This document shows positions 39,059 through 48,225 of a stretch of 64,000 bases of DNA, in pieces (within the stretch, counting starts at the first letter, position 1; every line of letters starts with the position of its first letter). The DNA lies in the NCBI GenBank assembly GCA_905200615.1, contig CAJKLB010000004.1:1-64000 (forward strand), in the 5' to 3' direction. The translations under genes and the position numbers were made by a program. The notes under the pieces are model-generated. The model made no database searches, was not told the origin of the DNA, and saw nothing but the letters and a program-made list of their open reading frames with translations. The stretch comes from an uncultured Selenomonadales bacterium. GTDB taxonomy: Bacteria > Bacillota > Clostridia > Christensenellales > QALW01.

Positions 39059-40111
39059 GTGGTGTTTGCTATTCCTGAACAAAAACAAAAAAAACGATAT
39101 ATTGTTACCGCCGTATTCTGTTTCTGCGCTATCCTCGGCGGCATTTTATTTCATTCTTTTTTTTCGCAATATTCCGCAGATACCCGCAGCACCACGGCTA
39201 TGGGAACGGTTATTACCATCAAATTGTTCGGCGATTCCGATACCCAACATTTCAGCGAGCTGTATCAGGCGTTTGATAAAATTGAACAGGCTTCTTCCCT
39301 GACAATAGAAGATTCCGCCGTGAATGCTCTCAATCAATTTCACAGCACAAATGACGAGATCCTTCTGGCACAGGCGACAGTATGTATGGAAGTATACGCC
39401 GCTTCAAACGGCGCGTTTGATATTACCGTCTGCCCTGTTTCCGCCCTTTGGGGTATTGGCACAGACGGTGCGCATATTCCCGATCAAAATGAGCTGACAC
39501 AAGCGCTGAAACAGGTGAACGGCTCCTTAATGCAAATAAAGGACGCAACGCTTTCCATCGGACCGGATCAAAAAGCGGACTTCGGCTCGGTGGCAAAGGG
39601 TTACGCCTGTGACGCGGCTTTGACTTACTTAAAACAAACCGATATTCCCGGCGCAGTAATTTCTGTTGGCGGCAGCGTTCTTCTTTACGGGAAAAGCTCC
39701 CGTTCCGGTGCCGGCTTTACCGTTGCCGTGCGGGATCCCTTCGGCGAACAAACCGACTATGCCGGTATCCTTTCCCTGCAGGAAGGATTTATTTCCACCT
39801 CCGGTGATTATGAACGTTTTTTTGAATACGACGGCGTGCGGTACCATCACATTCTCGATCCCAAAACCGGCTTTCCGGCCGAATCCGGTCTTTCCTCGGT
39901 AACGGTTGTAACCAAAGACGGCGGCGTGCTCTCCGACGCGCTTTCCACTGCCTGCTTTGTTCTGGGGCTGAAAGAGGGAATGCAGCTTCTGCAAAAATTT
40001 TCCGCCGAGGGAATCTTTATTACCCGAGACGGTACCGTTTATGTAAGCGACGGTCTGCAGCAGGCCTTTACGCTGACCGCGCCGCATCTGAAAGCAGGAG
40101 AGCCGTTATGA
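39059..40111 (+). CDS. apbE: FAD:protein FMN transferase ApbE
   Basis: 350 residues. N-terminal membrane anchor about 15-35 without a lipobox, then the ApbE domain: STTAMGTVITIKLFG, then DFGSVAKGYACDAALTYL near 180, ISVGGSVLLYG, and HHILDPKTGFPAESGLSSVTV. It attaches FMN covalently to Thr of flavoproteins such as RnfD and RnfG, encoded in the same operon. Start is uncertain: two adjacent GTGs at 39059 and 39062, weak ribosome site. Overlaps the next gene by 4 bases. Confidence 0.93.
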   Translation: MVFAIPEQKQKKRYIVTAVFCFCAILGGILFHSFFSQYSADTRSTTAMGTVITIKLFGDSDTQHFSELYQAFDKIEQASSLTIEDSAVNALNQFHSTNDEILLAQATVCMEVYAASNGAFDITVCPVSALWGIGTDGAHIPDQNELTQALKQVNGSLMQIKDATLSIGPDQKADFGSVAKGYACDAALTYLKQTDIPGAVISVGGSVLLYGKSSRSGAGFTVAVRDPFGEQTDYAGILSLQEGFISTSGDYERFFEYDGVRYHHILDPKTGFPAESGLSSVTVVTKDGGVLSDALSTACFVLGLKEGMQLLQKFSAEGIFITRDGTVYVSDGLQQAFTLTAPHLKAGEPL

Positions 40112-40470
40112 AAGCAGTCAAGCGCGCCGATATCTTTTTAATCGGGTTTCTTCTGATTGCCGCAATCGCTTTTCTTCTGTTTATGCGGCAGGACAGCGGA
40201 GCCTTGATCGCCGTTATTTATCAGGACGGCGTTGCGATAAAAGAAATCAATTTAAACCGGGTAACGGAGCCCTATCTTTTAGATATGGGACAAACCGTTT
40301 TATCCGTAGAACCGGGAAGAATCTGTTTTTTGCAGGCTCACTGCGAGGATCAGCTGTGCACAAGTTACGGCTGGCTGAGTAAAAGCGGTGACACAATGGC
40401 CTGCGTACCGGCTAAAACGGTAATCTCGCTGAAAAGTGCAAAAAACGTGCCCGACGCAATAACCGAGTGA
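40108..40470 (+). CDS. NusG domain II-containing protein
   Basis: 120 residues. One N-terminal membrane helix about 9-26, then a small beta domain with C-x-x-x-x-C (HCEDQLCTSYGWLS) and MACVPAKTVISL, the pattern of the NusG-II family. These proteins sit between apbE and the Gx transporter in clostridial rnf loci; role unknown, perhaps in Rnf assembly or maturation at the membrane surface. ATGA overlap with apbE. Confidence 0.85.
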   Translation: MKAVKRADIFLIGFLLIAAIAFLLFMRQDSGALIAVIYQDGVAIKEINLNRVTEPYLLDMGQTVLSVEPGRICFLQAHCEDQLCTSYGWLSKSGDTMACVPAKTVISLKSAKNVPDAITE

Positions 40471-40474
40471 TTGT

Positions 40475-40987
40475 ATGAAAGCAAAGAAAGTAGCCTTATG
40501 GGGAGTGTTAGGCGCTTTAGCGCTGGCCGTTTCCGCTTTAGAAAGTTTTTGGGAGCTTCCCTTTCTGCCGCCGGGCGCAAAGCCGGGTCTTGCCAACATC
40601 ATAACCATGACCGCAGCGGCCTGCTGGGGCTGGGGAGGCGCACTCTATATTACTTTGATAAAAATGCTGTTTGCCCTCTTTACCCGCGGGGGAACAGCCT
40701 TTGTTCTCAGTTTCTCCGGCGGTATGCTCTCCACAATGATTCTGGTGCTGTGTTTAAAAGCAAAGCGCTGCCCGTTTTCTGCTATCGGCATCGGAATTCT
40801 ATCGGCACTGGCTCATAATGCCGGACAGCTTGCCGCTGCCTGTTTCATTACCGGTACGCCGGCGCTGCTGTATTACATGCCGATCCTTATACTATTCGCA
40901 TTGGCTGCCGGCAGTGTAACGGGAATTCTTTTTAAGGCGTTGCTGCCTTTTATGAATTCCGTACTGAAAAAAGCAACTCGGTCATAA
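40475..40987 (+). CDS. Gx transporter family membrane protein
   Basis: 170 residues, about five membrane helices; LPPGAKPGLANIITMTAAACWGWGGALYITLIKMLF and LSALAHNAGQLAAA match the Gx transporter / heptaprenyl-diphosphate-synthase component I family, which is related to ECF S components. It is found next to rnf or apbE in many Clostridia; it may import riboflavin-like or quinone-like precursors, which is only a guess. Confidence 0.8.
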   Translation: MKAKKVALWGVLGALALAVSALESFWELPFLPPGAKPGLANIITMTAAACWGWGGALYITLIKMLFALFTRGGTAFVLSFSGGMLSTMILVLCLKAKRCPFSAIGIGILSALAHNAGQLAAACFITGTPALLYYMPILILFALAAGSVTGILFKALLPFMNSVLKKATRS

Positions 40988-41046
40988 CGGAAGGAAGTTT
41001 TTACTCCGCAGCCAACCGATTAAAATCACACAAGAGGTGAACCATT

Positions 41047-42375
41047 TTGAAAACAAAATCCATCTTTTCAGCTGTAGCCCACAGTCGAGGCGGTATTCAT
41101 GTACCGTACCATAAAAACACAGCCCAACTGCCGGCAAAGCGAATGCCCGCGCCAGAGCGCATCGTTTTGCCCATGGCGCAAAGTATCGGCGCTCCCTGTG
41201 AGCCTCTGGTAAAAAAGGGAGATAAGGTAAAAGTAGGGCAAAAAATCGGCGATACCGAAAAATTTATGAGCGCACCGGTACACGCTTCTGTTTCCGGCAC
41301 GGTAACGGAGGTAAGCGATGTCCGCCTTGCAAACGGAATGACCTGTACGGGCGTCACCATTGAATCCGACGGAGCAATGGAGCTTTGGGAGGGCATTCAT
41401 CCGCCGAAAGTGGAAAACCGAGAGGATCTTTTGGCGGCCGTACGAGAATCCGGCGCAGTGGGGCTGGGCGGCGCCGGCTTTCCTACCCATGTAAAACTAA
41501 ACGTTCCCAAAGATAAGGTCGATACCATCATCGTCAACGCCGCCGAATGTGAGCCCTATATCACCGTGGACTATCGCGAAGCCATCGATAACTCCTGGGA
41601 TGTGCTTTCGGGAGTATATACTCTCAGTGAACTAATGGGAGTAAAGCATGTCATCATTGCCGTTGAAGATAACAAACCCGAGGCTCTGCGTATTTTAAAA
41701 TCCATTGCCGATAAGGATAATGAAATCGGCAATATTGTAAAACTAATGACGCTGCGCTCCCGGTATCCCCAAGGCGCAGAAAAAATGATCATCTACTCCG
41801 CTACGGGCAGGAAAGTTCCCCCGGGAAAACTTCCCGCGGACGTAGGCTGTATTGTAATGAACATTGCCACGGTAGCTTTTATCGCACGGTATTTAAAAAC
41901 CGGAAAGCCTTTGGTCAGCCGTTCCCTCACCGTAGACGGTACGGCAATCAAAAATCCGCAGAACCTGCGTGTACCGATCGGTACACGGCTGCAAGATATC
42001 ATCGATTTCTGCGGCGGATTTTCAAAAGAACCGCAAAAAATTATTTTCGGCGGACCGATGATGGGCGTTTCTATTTATGAGCTTGACGCGCCGCTGTGCA
42101 AGCAAAATAACGCGCTTTTAGTTTTCGGCGAAAGCCGCGCAAAGAAAGAGACCGCCTGCATTCACTGTGGTCGCTGCGCCGCGGCCTGTCCCATGAGCCT
42201 GACGCCCACTTTCATTAAAAACGCCGCTCTTTTAAAAGATACCAAAATGCTGCAGAAATTAGGCGCGCCGGTATGTATGGAATGCGGTTGCTGCGCCTAT
42301 TCCTGTCCTGCCGGACAGCCGCTGGTACAATATATGCGGCTTGCCAAACAGCTGTTAAGAGAGGAGAAAAAATAA
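41047..42375 (+). CDS. rnfC: Rnf complex subunit RnfC
   Basis: 442 residues. Peripheral NADH-binding subunit of the ion-pumping ferredoxin:NAD+ oxidoreductase. Barrel-sandwich N-terminus (GGIHVPYHK), Gly-rich NADH/FMN site GLGGAGFPTHVKL near 140-152, VNAAECEPYITVDY, and two 4Fe-4S motifs CIHCGRCAAACP and CMECGCCAYSCP near 368 and 407. TTG start with GAGGTG upstream. Its stop TAA overlaps the rnfD ATG by 1 base. Confidence 0.95.
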   Translation: MKTKSIFSAVAHSRGGIHVPYHKNTAQLPAKRMPAPERIVLPMAQSIGAPCEPLVKKGDKVKVGQKIGDTEKFMSAPVHASVSGTVTEVSDVRLANGMTCTGVTIESDGAMELWEGIHPPKVENREDLLAAVRESGAVGLGGAGFPTHVKLNVPKDKVDTIIVNAAECEPYITVDYREAIDNSWDVLSGVYTLSELMGVKHVIIAVEDNKPEALRILKSIADKDNEIGNIVKLMTLRSRYPQGAEKMIIYSATGRKVPPGKLPADVGCIVMNIATVAFIARYLKTGKPLVSRSLTVDGTAIKNPQNLRVPIGTRLQDIIDFCGGFSKEPQKIIFGGPMMGVSIYELDAPLCKQNNALLVFGESRAKKETACIHCGRCAAACPMSLTPTFIKNAALLKDTKMLQKLGAPVCMECGCCAYSCPAGQPLVQYMRLAKQLLREEKK

Positions 42376-43337
42376 TGGCACACAAGCTTACCGTCAGCGC
42401 GTCTCCGCACGCGCACAGTCAAGTAACTACACAAGAAATTATGCTGGATGTGCTCATTGGCCTAATACCGGCGCTGATAATGGCAGTGATTCGCTTCGGT
42501 ATATATGCGCTGCTGCTTTGCGTGATATGCGTATTCTCAGCCGTGGCGGCAGAATACCTTTCGCGCCTTGCAATGAAACGTGCCAATACCATCAGCGACT
42601 TAAGCGCCGTTGTCACCGGGCTTCTGCTGGCCTTCTGTCTGCCGCCGGAATTGCCTCTGTGGATGGGGGCACTGGGCAGCGTCATTGCCATTGTCGTGGT
42701 CAAACAGTGCTTCGGCGGCTTAGGTCAAAATTTTGTAAACCCGGCTCTAACAGCCAGAATTATCCTGATGCTCTGCTTCCCCGCGGCTATGACGGCATGG
42801 ATCTCTCCCGGTAATATACCCGATGCCGCCACTGGCGCTACGCCATTGGCGCAAATACAGGAATCAATCGACGGATCTGCCCTAACAATTTCGGATCTAT
42901 TGCTGGGCAATCACGCCGGCTGTTTAGGCGAAGTTTGCTCGCTGGCTCTGTTGGCAGGCGGTGTGTATCTGATCCTGCGCCGGGTAATCTCCCCGGTGAT
43001 TCCGCTGTGCTTTATCGGTACGGTGGGAATCTGTATGCTGTTATCCAGCGGCTTTGATGTACGGTTTACTGTTTACCAGCTTCTCAGCGGCGGACTTTTT
43101 TTGGGCGCTTTCTTTATGGCCACGGATTACGTAACCTCTCCCATCAATAACAAGGGACGCGCCCTATACGCGATCGGCTGCGGCTTGCTTACCTCTGCTA
43201 TCCGCTTATACGGAACCATGCCCGAGGGCGTATCCTACGCCATTATTTTGATGAATATTCTCGTTCCTTTCATTAACCGGGCAACACTCTCCCGTCCCTT
43301 CGGATCCGCAAAAAGCAAAAAGGAGGCACGCGTATGA
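42375..43337 (+). CDS. rnfD: Rnf complex subunit RnfD
   Basis: 320 residues, about eight to nine membrane helices. The FMN acceptor Thr lies in AATGATPLAQ near 155. Ribosome site AGAGGAG; the open frame extends 102 bases up into rnfC, but the spacing favours the ATG at 42375. Membrane core of the pump, in the order rnfC-D-G-E-A-B. Confidence 0.94.
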   Translation: MAHKLTVSASPHAHSQVTTQEIMLDVLIGLIPALIMAVIRFGIYALLLCVICVFSAVAAEYLSRLAMKRANTISDLSAVVTGLLLAFCLPPELPLWMGALGSVIAIVVVKQCFGGLGQNFVNPALTARIILMLCFPAAMTAWISPGNIPDAATGATPLAQIQESIDGSALTISDLLLGNHAGCLGEVCSLALLAGGVYLILRRVISPVIPLCFIGTVGICMLLSSGFDVRFTVYQLLSGGLFLGAFFMATDYVTSPINNKGRALYAIGCGLLTSAIRLYGTMPEGVSYAIILMNILVPFINRATLSRPFGSAKSKKEARV

Positions 43338-43915
43338 AAAAATTTAATCTGCGGGAAATTCTTTTTCCCATAGTGGCTTTGTTTTTAATCTGTCTGATTG
43401 CCTCGCTGCTGTTAGCCTGCACCAATGCGATAACCAAAGAAAAAATACAACAGGCTCAGCTTACCCAAAAAGAAGAAAGCAAAAAACTCATTTTTGCCTC
43501 AGCCCACGATTTTTCCGAGGAAGATTCTGTAACGATTGCCGAAAGCATCGTGGTAAAATATTCCGCTGCTCTGAATGAAAACCGTGAACCCATCGGCTAT
43601 GTGTTCACCTGTGCCGCCAAAGGCTACGGCGGTCCTGTTTCGGTTATGACGGGCATGGATCTCTCCGGTACAGTTGTAAGAGTGTTGATTCTTTCCATGG
43701 ATGATGAAACGCCGGGGTTGGGACAAAACGCGGGAAAAGATGAGTTTTTAGAGCTCTTTTCCGGTCAGAACGCGCCGTTCACCTGGGTAAAATCCGGCGG
43801 CAGCGGCAGTAAAATCACCGGTGTGACCAGCGCGACCTATACTTCTGAAGCGGTGATAGACTGTGTAAATTACGCCTCGATCGCGTTTAGCCTGCTGCAA
43901 GGAGGTACCGCATAA
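43334..43915 (+). CDS. rnfG: Rnf complex subunit RnfG
   Basis: 193 residues. One membrane helix about 10-32, then an FMN-binding domain outside with GYGGPVSVMTGMD, DDETPGLGQ and the covalent FMN site in ITGVTSATYTS (Thr of the S-A-T motif) near 163-173. ATGA-type overlaps with rnfD and rnfE. Confidence 0.94.
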   Translation: MKKFNLREILFPIVALFLICLIASLLLACTNAITKEKIQQAQLTQKEESKKLIFASAHDFSEEDSVTIAESIVVKYSAALNENREPIGYVFTCAAKGYGGPVSVMTGMDLSGTVVRVLILSMDDETPGLGQNAGKDEFLELFSGQNAPFTWVKSGGSGSKITGVTSATYTSEAVIDCVNYASIAFSLLQGGTA

Positions 43916-44628
43916 TGGAACAAAAATCCTTAAAAAAAGAATTTACCAAGGGTTTAATCGCCGAAAACCCGGTGCTTCGGCTGGTTTTAGGAACCTGCCC
44001 CACGCTGGCGGTAACCACCTCGCTTTCCAGCGCCATCGGCATGGGGCTGGCGGCAACGCTGGTGCTGCTGTGCTCCAACACCGTAATTTCCGCCTTGCGC
44101 AAAGTGATTCCGGCTAAAGTACGAATTCCGGCCTATATCGTTATTATCGCCTCCTTTGTAACCATTGTTCAGATGCTGGTCAAAGCCTATGTGCCGGCTC
44201 TGGACGCGCAGTTGGGCGTGTATCTGCCGCTGATTGTAGTCAACTGTATTATTTTAGGCCGTGCGGAAGCCTTTGCCGGGAAAAATCCGGTATTAGCCAG
44301 CGCGGCGGACGGCCTCGGTATGGGGATCGGCTTTACCGCGGCACTGATGTGTATGGGATTGGTACGTGAAATTTTAGGTACCGGCGGTATTGATCTGACT
44401 TCCTATGCGGCCGGATTAAAATTTAAACTTCCGTTTTTAAGCCAGAATCCCATGTTAATCTTTGTTTTACCGCCCGGCGGCTTTTTCGTATTCGGGATTC
44501 TGATGGCATGTGTCAACGCGCTGGCCGAAAAAAAAGGACATAAAAAGGCTGAATTTACCGGCTGCAAAGGCTGTCCCATGAACGGCAGCTGTACGCGCTG
44601 CAGCGAGGAAGAAAAGGAGGATGAATGA
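43915..44628 (+). CDS. rnfE: Rnf complex subunit RnfE with Cys-rich C-terminal tail
   Basis: 237 residues, six membrane helices homologous to RnfA (NPVLRLVLGTCPTLAVTTS, ILGRAEAFAGKNP). RnfA and RnfE form an antiparallel pair holding a 2Fe-2S cluster in the membrane. After the last helix there is a soluble tail with C217-x2-C220-x5-C226-x2-C229, followed by an acidic end. The tail could bind metal or an Fe-S cluster. Confidence 0.94.
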   Translation: MEQKSLKKEFTKGLIAENPVLRLVLGTCPTLAVTTSLSSAIGMGLAATLVLLCSNTVISALRKVIPAKVRIPAYIVIIASFVTIVQMLVKAYVPALDAQLGVYLPLIVVNCIILGRAEAFAGKNPVLASAADGLGMGIGFTAALMCMGLVREILGTGGIDLTSYAAGLKFKLPFLSQNPMLIFVLPPGGFFVFGILMACVNALAEKKGHKKAEFTGCKGCPMNGSCTRCSEEEKEDE

Positions 44629-45215
44629 TGACGGGATTATTTTCAATACTGCTTGCGGCAATTTTAACAAAGAACTTTGTTCTTTCCCAATTTTTAGGCA
44701 TTTGTCCCTTTTTAGGTGTTTCCAAAAAGCTGAACACCGCTTTGGGCATGAGTATAGCGGTACTTTTTGTTATGGCCTTTTCAACGGCTGTATGCTGGCC
44801 TATCAATGAATATATTTTAGGTGAAAAATATGCTTATTTGCAAACTATTGTATTTATTTTAGTCATCGCCGCGCTGGTGCAGCTGGTGGAAATTCTACTG
44901 AAAAAATATATGCCGCCGCTTTATAATTCCCTGGGCATCTATTTGCCGCTGATTACTACTAACTGTGCCGTATTGGGCGTAGTACTTTTAAATGTAGAAG
45001 AGGGATATACCTTTGCCGAAGCAATGTTCTCCTCTGTCGGCGCGGGATTGGGCTTTATGCTGGCCATGGTAATGTTTGCAGGCGTTCGGGGAAAATTGGA
45101 TACCTGCGATATTCCCAAATTTTTAAAAGGACTGCCCATCACGCTGATTGCCGCTTCGCTGGTATCGGTTTCATTTATGGGCTTTTCAGGCATTATCGAA
45201 GGCCTGCTGAGCTAA
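44628..45215 (+). CDS. rnfA: Rnf complex subunit RnfA
   Basis: 195 residues, six membrane helices. FVLSQFLGICPFLGVSK carries the Cys of the membrane 2Fe-2S site; LPLITTNCAVLGVVLLN carries the second. Two ATGs at 44625 and 44628; AGGAGG is 7 bases from the latter, which is chosen. Confidence 0.94.
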   Translation: MTGLFSILLAAILTKNFVLSQFLGICPFLGVSKKLNTALGMSIAVLFVMAFSTAVCWPINEYILGEKYAYLQTIVFILVIAALVQLVEILLKKYMPPLYNSLGIYLPLITTNCAVLGVVLLNVEEGYTFAEAMFSSVGAGLGFMLAMVMFAGVRGKLDTCDIPKFLKGLPITLIAASLVSVSFMGFSGIIEGLLS

Positions 45216-45228
45216 GGAGGAAGAGGAA

Positions 45229-46050
45229 ATGAATGAAATTGTTTTTGCCGTAATCCTTGTCAGCGTCATCGGACTTTTAACAGGCGTCGGGCTGGCGGTA
45301 GCCTCTGTCTTTTTCGCGGTCCCCAAAAATGAGAAAGCCGAAGCAATCCGCGCTTGTCTGCCCGGCGCAAACTGCGGCGCCTGCGGCTTTTCCGGCTGCG
45401 ACGGGTATGCCGACGCACTGGCTCAGGAGAAAACCGCCGAGCTTTCCCTCTGCGCTCCGGGCGGCAATGCCGTTGCCGCAGAACTGAGTAAAGTTTTAGG
45501 AAAAGAAGCCGGAAAAGTTGTACCCATGGCCGCCGTTGTTTTATGTCAGGGTGACCGAACAAACGCCGAATATAAGCTGGATTACAAAGGCGTTCCCTCC
45601 TGCAGAACCGCCGCGCAGCTTTTTGGCGGACAAAAGGCCTGCGCATATGGCTGTCTCGGGTTCGGTGATTGCCTGGCGGTTTGTCCTTACCAAGCCATTT
45701 TTATCTGCGACGGTGTGGCAAGAGTAAATCCCGACAAATGCCGCGCATGCAGAAAATGTATTTCTGTTTGCCCCAAAGGGTTAATTACTCTGCTTCCCGT
45801 AGACACGCCTCAGGGAGCGGTAATCTGTAAAAACCGCGATAAGGGAGCCAATACACGCAAACAATGCAAAATGGGCTGTATCGGCTGCATGCGCTGTGTA
45901 AAAGCCTGCGAATACGGAGCCGTTACGGTAGAAAATAATTTAGCGCGTGTAGACTATACAAAATGTACCGGCTGCGGAAAATGCCATGAGGCCTGTCCGG
46001 TAAAATGTATTGATATCATCACCCTACAAAAGCATACAAACGAGCAATAA
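45229..46050 (+). CDS. rnfB: Rnf complex subunit RnfB
   Basis: 273 residues. N-terminal membrane helix about 4-25, then a 4Fe-4S module LPGANCGACGFSGCDGYA near 38-56 and a string of ferredoxin-like motifs (CLGFGDCLAVCP, CRACRKCISVCP, CIGCMRCVKAC, CTGCGKCHEACP). It takes electrons from reduced ferredoxin into the complex. Last gene of the operon; terminator 31 bases after the stop. Confidence 0.95.
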   Translation: MNEIVFAVILVSVIGLLTGVGLAVASVFFAVPKNEKAEAIRACLPGANCGACGFSGCDGYADALAQEKTAELSLCAPGGNAVAAELSKVLGKEAGKVVPMAAVVLCQGDRTNAEYKLDYKGVPSCRTAAQLFGGQKACAYGCLGFGDCLAVCPYQAIFICDGVARVNPDKCRACRKCISVCPKGLITLLPVDTPQGAVICKNRDKGANTRKQCKMGCIGCMRCVKACEYGAVTVENNLARVDYTKCTGCGKCHEACPVKCIDIITLQKHTNEQ

Positions 46051-46080
46051 TTGCCCTATCGTATTTCCAGTCTGCGAAAA

Positions 46081-46114
46081 AGCCCTGTTTTTCCAGTAAA
46101 AACAGAGCTTTTTT
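46081..46114 (+). terminator. Terminator of the rnf operon
   Basis: Stem AGCCCTGTTTTT paired with AAAAACAGAGCT (one mismatch), followed by TTTTTT. Confidence 0.8.
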
Positions 46115-46188
46115 CAGGCCGGAAATCACGATATCTTTTATGGAATTTGCTATTTGTTGATGAAAAAACGAATGGCAATGATTTCATT

Positions 46189-46520
46189 TTAACAGCCCAG
46201 TAGAATATTTTTGATCTTCTCATTGATCTCATAATCATCAAGCCTTTTGCTGTAAGCGGCTGTATGACTTCACGACTCTCTCTTATATGCGGCAATGCGG
46301 AAGCAAGCATAGCTGCTTTTTCTGTTTTTCCGCATTTCAGATATAAAAAGCAAAGCACCGCACGCATGGTAAATTTCTGCTTTTCATTGATCGAAAGCGG
46401 CAATCCTCTCTCGATCAATTCAACAGCTTCTTCTGAATTCCCCCGTAATGATAACACCCCCGCCAGCCCCAGCAGCATACCGGGTTTGTTGGGGTATGTA
46501 AGCAGAGTACGGTGACAGGC
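46189..46520 (-). pseudogene. Remnant of a TPR-type gene, frameshifted and 5'-truncated
   Basis: Minus-strand reading LLGLAGVLSLRGNSEEAVELIERGLPL, then a second helix pair FLYLKCGKTEKAAMLASALPHI, is a tetratricopeptide fragment like the C-terminal half of clostridial XRE-TPR regulators. At about 46240 one reading frame runs into unrelated sequence, while a one-base shift yields a natural ending (DYEINEKIKNILLGC, stop at 46189-46191), so there is a frameshift. Upstream it is cut off by the hairpin repeat at 46526-46695. Not expected to be functional. Confidence 0.6.
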
Positions 46521-46525
46521 GCATC

Positions 46526-46695
46526 CATTATAAGCGAAAAACCGCTTGATAAGCGGTTTTTCAAAAGTGCAAGGAGTGTTTGGGCGAGGATAAAGTGCAG
46601 TCCGAAAATCAACGATTTTCAATCCCCGGCCAAGAGAGTGTTTCTCCACACTCTCAATGCCCCTAAAAGGGACTTTGTCAACAAAGATAAAATAT
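46526..46695 (-). repeat. Structured intergenic repeat, family B copy 1
   Basis: About 170 bases with consecutive perfect hairpins: 12 bp at 46536-46562, 7 bp at 46604-46620, 8 bp at 46634-46655, and smaller ones at about 46660-46685. The inverse of this block matches 57600-57722 (family B copy 2): shared are a GAAAATC hairpin followed by TCGGACTGCA and the terminal AAGCGGTTTTTC-CTTATAA. It lies directly behind rhaB on its coding strand, so it may serve as its 3' end. Confidence 0.7.
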
Positions 46696-46712
46696 CTGGT
46701 CCGTAATTTCAG

Positions 46713-48188
46713 TTATTGCTCCAAACAGTTCTTTTTGAACCGTTCATATGCCTCATCCCATCCGGGCTGTCCTGACGGCATATATACTTTTGTATCGGTG
46801 GACGCTTTAATCACTCTTCGGATTCCTTCCAGATTTTCAATTTCTCCAAGCGCCATCAGCTGTACGGCAATATTTCCCATAGCGGTAGCCTCGGTGGGAC
46901 CGGCGACAACGCGTCTGCCGGTAGCGTCCGCCGTCATCTGGCAAAGGAACTGATCCTTTATTCCGCCGCCTACCATATGAATAGTATCGATCTTACTGCC
47001 CATCAACCCTTCCATAGCCTCGGTAACATACCGATATTTTAACGCAAGACTCTGATAAATGCACAAAACCACGTCGCCCATCGTTTCAGGAACCTTTAAG
47101 CCGGCGTTTTTGCAGAATTCCCGTATCCGCCCCGGCATATCTCCCGGAGGCGTAAACCCGTCATAATCAGGATTGATAAACGATTCAAACGGTTTGGATT
47201 GCTTTGCGGCATTTTCCATATCGTTAAAAGAATAGTCAAAATTCTCTCTCTTCCACTGCCGGCGGCTTTCCTGTATAAGCCAAAGCCCCATAATATTACT
47301 TAAAAATCTGGTTGTGCGTTCAACACCGCCTTCATTGGTAAAATTAAACGCCATAGCTTTATCATTGATTAACGGCTCTTTTAACTCCGTACCCATAAGC
47401 GACCATGTTCCGCAGCTGATATAAAGACTTTTTTGCGGATCTTCAAACGGCACCGCCGCCACGGCCGAACCCGTATCGTGCGAAGCAACACAAATTACCG
47501 GTACCCGCGGCATCTGCAGCTCCTGTGCCAGTTCCGGTTTTAAAAGGCCGAGCACAGTACCCGAATCTACGATATCTTTAAACAGTTTTCTGTCAATGCC
47601 AAGCGCATCGGTAAGGGAAAATTCCCATTGGCCTTTTTTCGGATTCAAAAGCTGTGTAGTAGAAACATTGGAATATTCCGCCGCCATTTTTCCGGTAAGC
47701 AAATAATTGAATAAATCCGGTATCAGCAAAAGATGTTCCGCGCGGTCAAGCATTTCCGGCTTATTCTTTTTTAAATTGCGCAGCTGATACAACGTATTAA
47801 ACGCTAAAAACTGCAGTCCGGTTTTTTCATATATATTTTCCTTTCCCAGTTCCCGAAACGTTTCTTCCATATTTTCCGTCTTTGCATCTCTGTAATGATA
47901 CGGATTTGCAAGAATTTCGCCGTCTTTATCAATCAGCGCGAAATCCACCCCCCAGGTATCGATTCCGATTGCCGCAATATCCTTATGCCCTGCGGCCGAA
48001 CATTTGAGTATTCCCTGCTTAATCTCAAAAAACAGCCGTAAAATATCCCAATAAAAATGACCGTTTACCTCAACCGGATCGTTTGAAAAGCGATGCAGCT
48101 CTTCAAGCTCTATTTTTCCGTTATTGAAAGTGCCCAATATAGCGCGGCCGCTTGAGGCGCCGAAATCAAATGCGAGAACTTTTTTCAT
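46713..48188 (-). CDS. rhaB: Rhamnulokinase
   Basis: 491-residue FGGY sugar kinase. FDFGASSGRAILG near 6, IGIDTWGVDFALID near 75, and CVASHDTGSAVAAVPF near 250, with the C-terminal VVGPTEATAMGN-like loop (VAGPTEATAMGN). It phosphorylates L-rhamnulose to feed aldol cleavage in the cytosol. The start at 48188 has GGAGGGG 8 bases upstream; the frame is open 30 bases further. No rhamnose isomerase or aldolase lies nearby, so a related deoxysugar (fuculose) is possible. Own promoter. Confidence 0.9.
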   Translation of the reverse strand: MKKVLAFDFGASSGRAILGTFNNGKIELEELHRFSNDPVEVNGHFYWDILRLFFEIKQGILKCSAAGHKDIAAIGIDTWGVDFALIDKDGEILANPYHYRDAKTENMEETFRELGKENIYEKTGLQFLAFNTLYQLRNLKKNKPEMLDRAEHLLLIPDLFNYLLTGKMAAEYSNVSTTQLLNPKKGQWEFSLTDALGIDRKLFKDIVDSGTVLGLLKPELAQELQMPRVPVICVASHDTGSAVAAVPFEDPQKSLYISCGTWSLMGTELKEPLINDKAMAFNFTNEGGVERTTRFLSNIMGLWLIQESRRQWKRENFDYSFNDMENAAKQSKPFESFINPDYDGFTPPGDMPGRIREFCKNAGLKVPETMGDVVLCIYQSLALKYRYVTEAMEGLMGSKIDTIHMVGGGIKDQFLCQMTADATGRRVVAGPTEATAMGNIAVQLMALGEIENLEGIRRVIKASTDTKVYMPSGQPGWDEAYERFKKNCLEQ

Positions 48189-48225
48189 CAGTTTCTCCCC
48201 TCCGAATATAAAAATCATTGTTTAT

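Noticed and set aside
46056..46649. 197-residue minus-strand gene
   Set aside because: The frame is a chance join of repeat B, a TPR remnant and frameshifted sequence plus the rnf terminator; recorded as a pseudogene fragment and a repeat instead.
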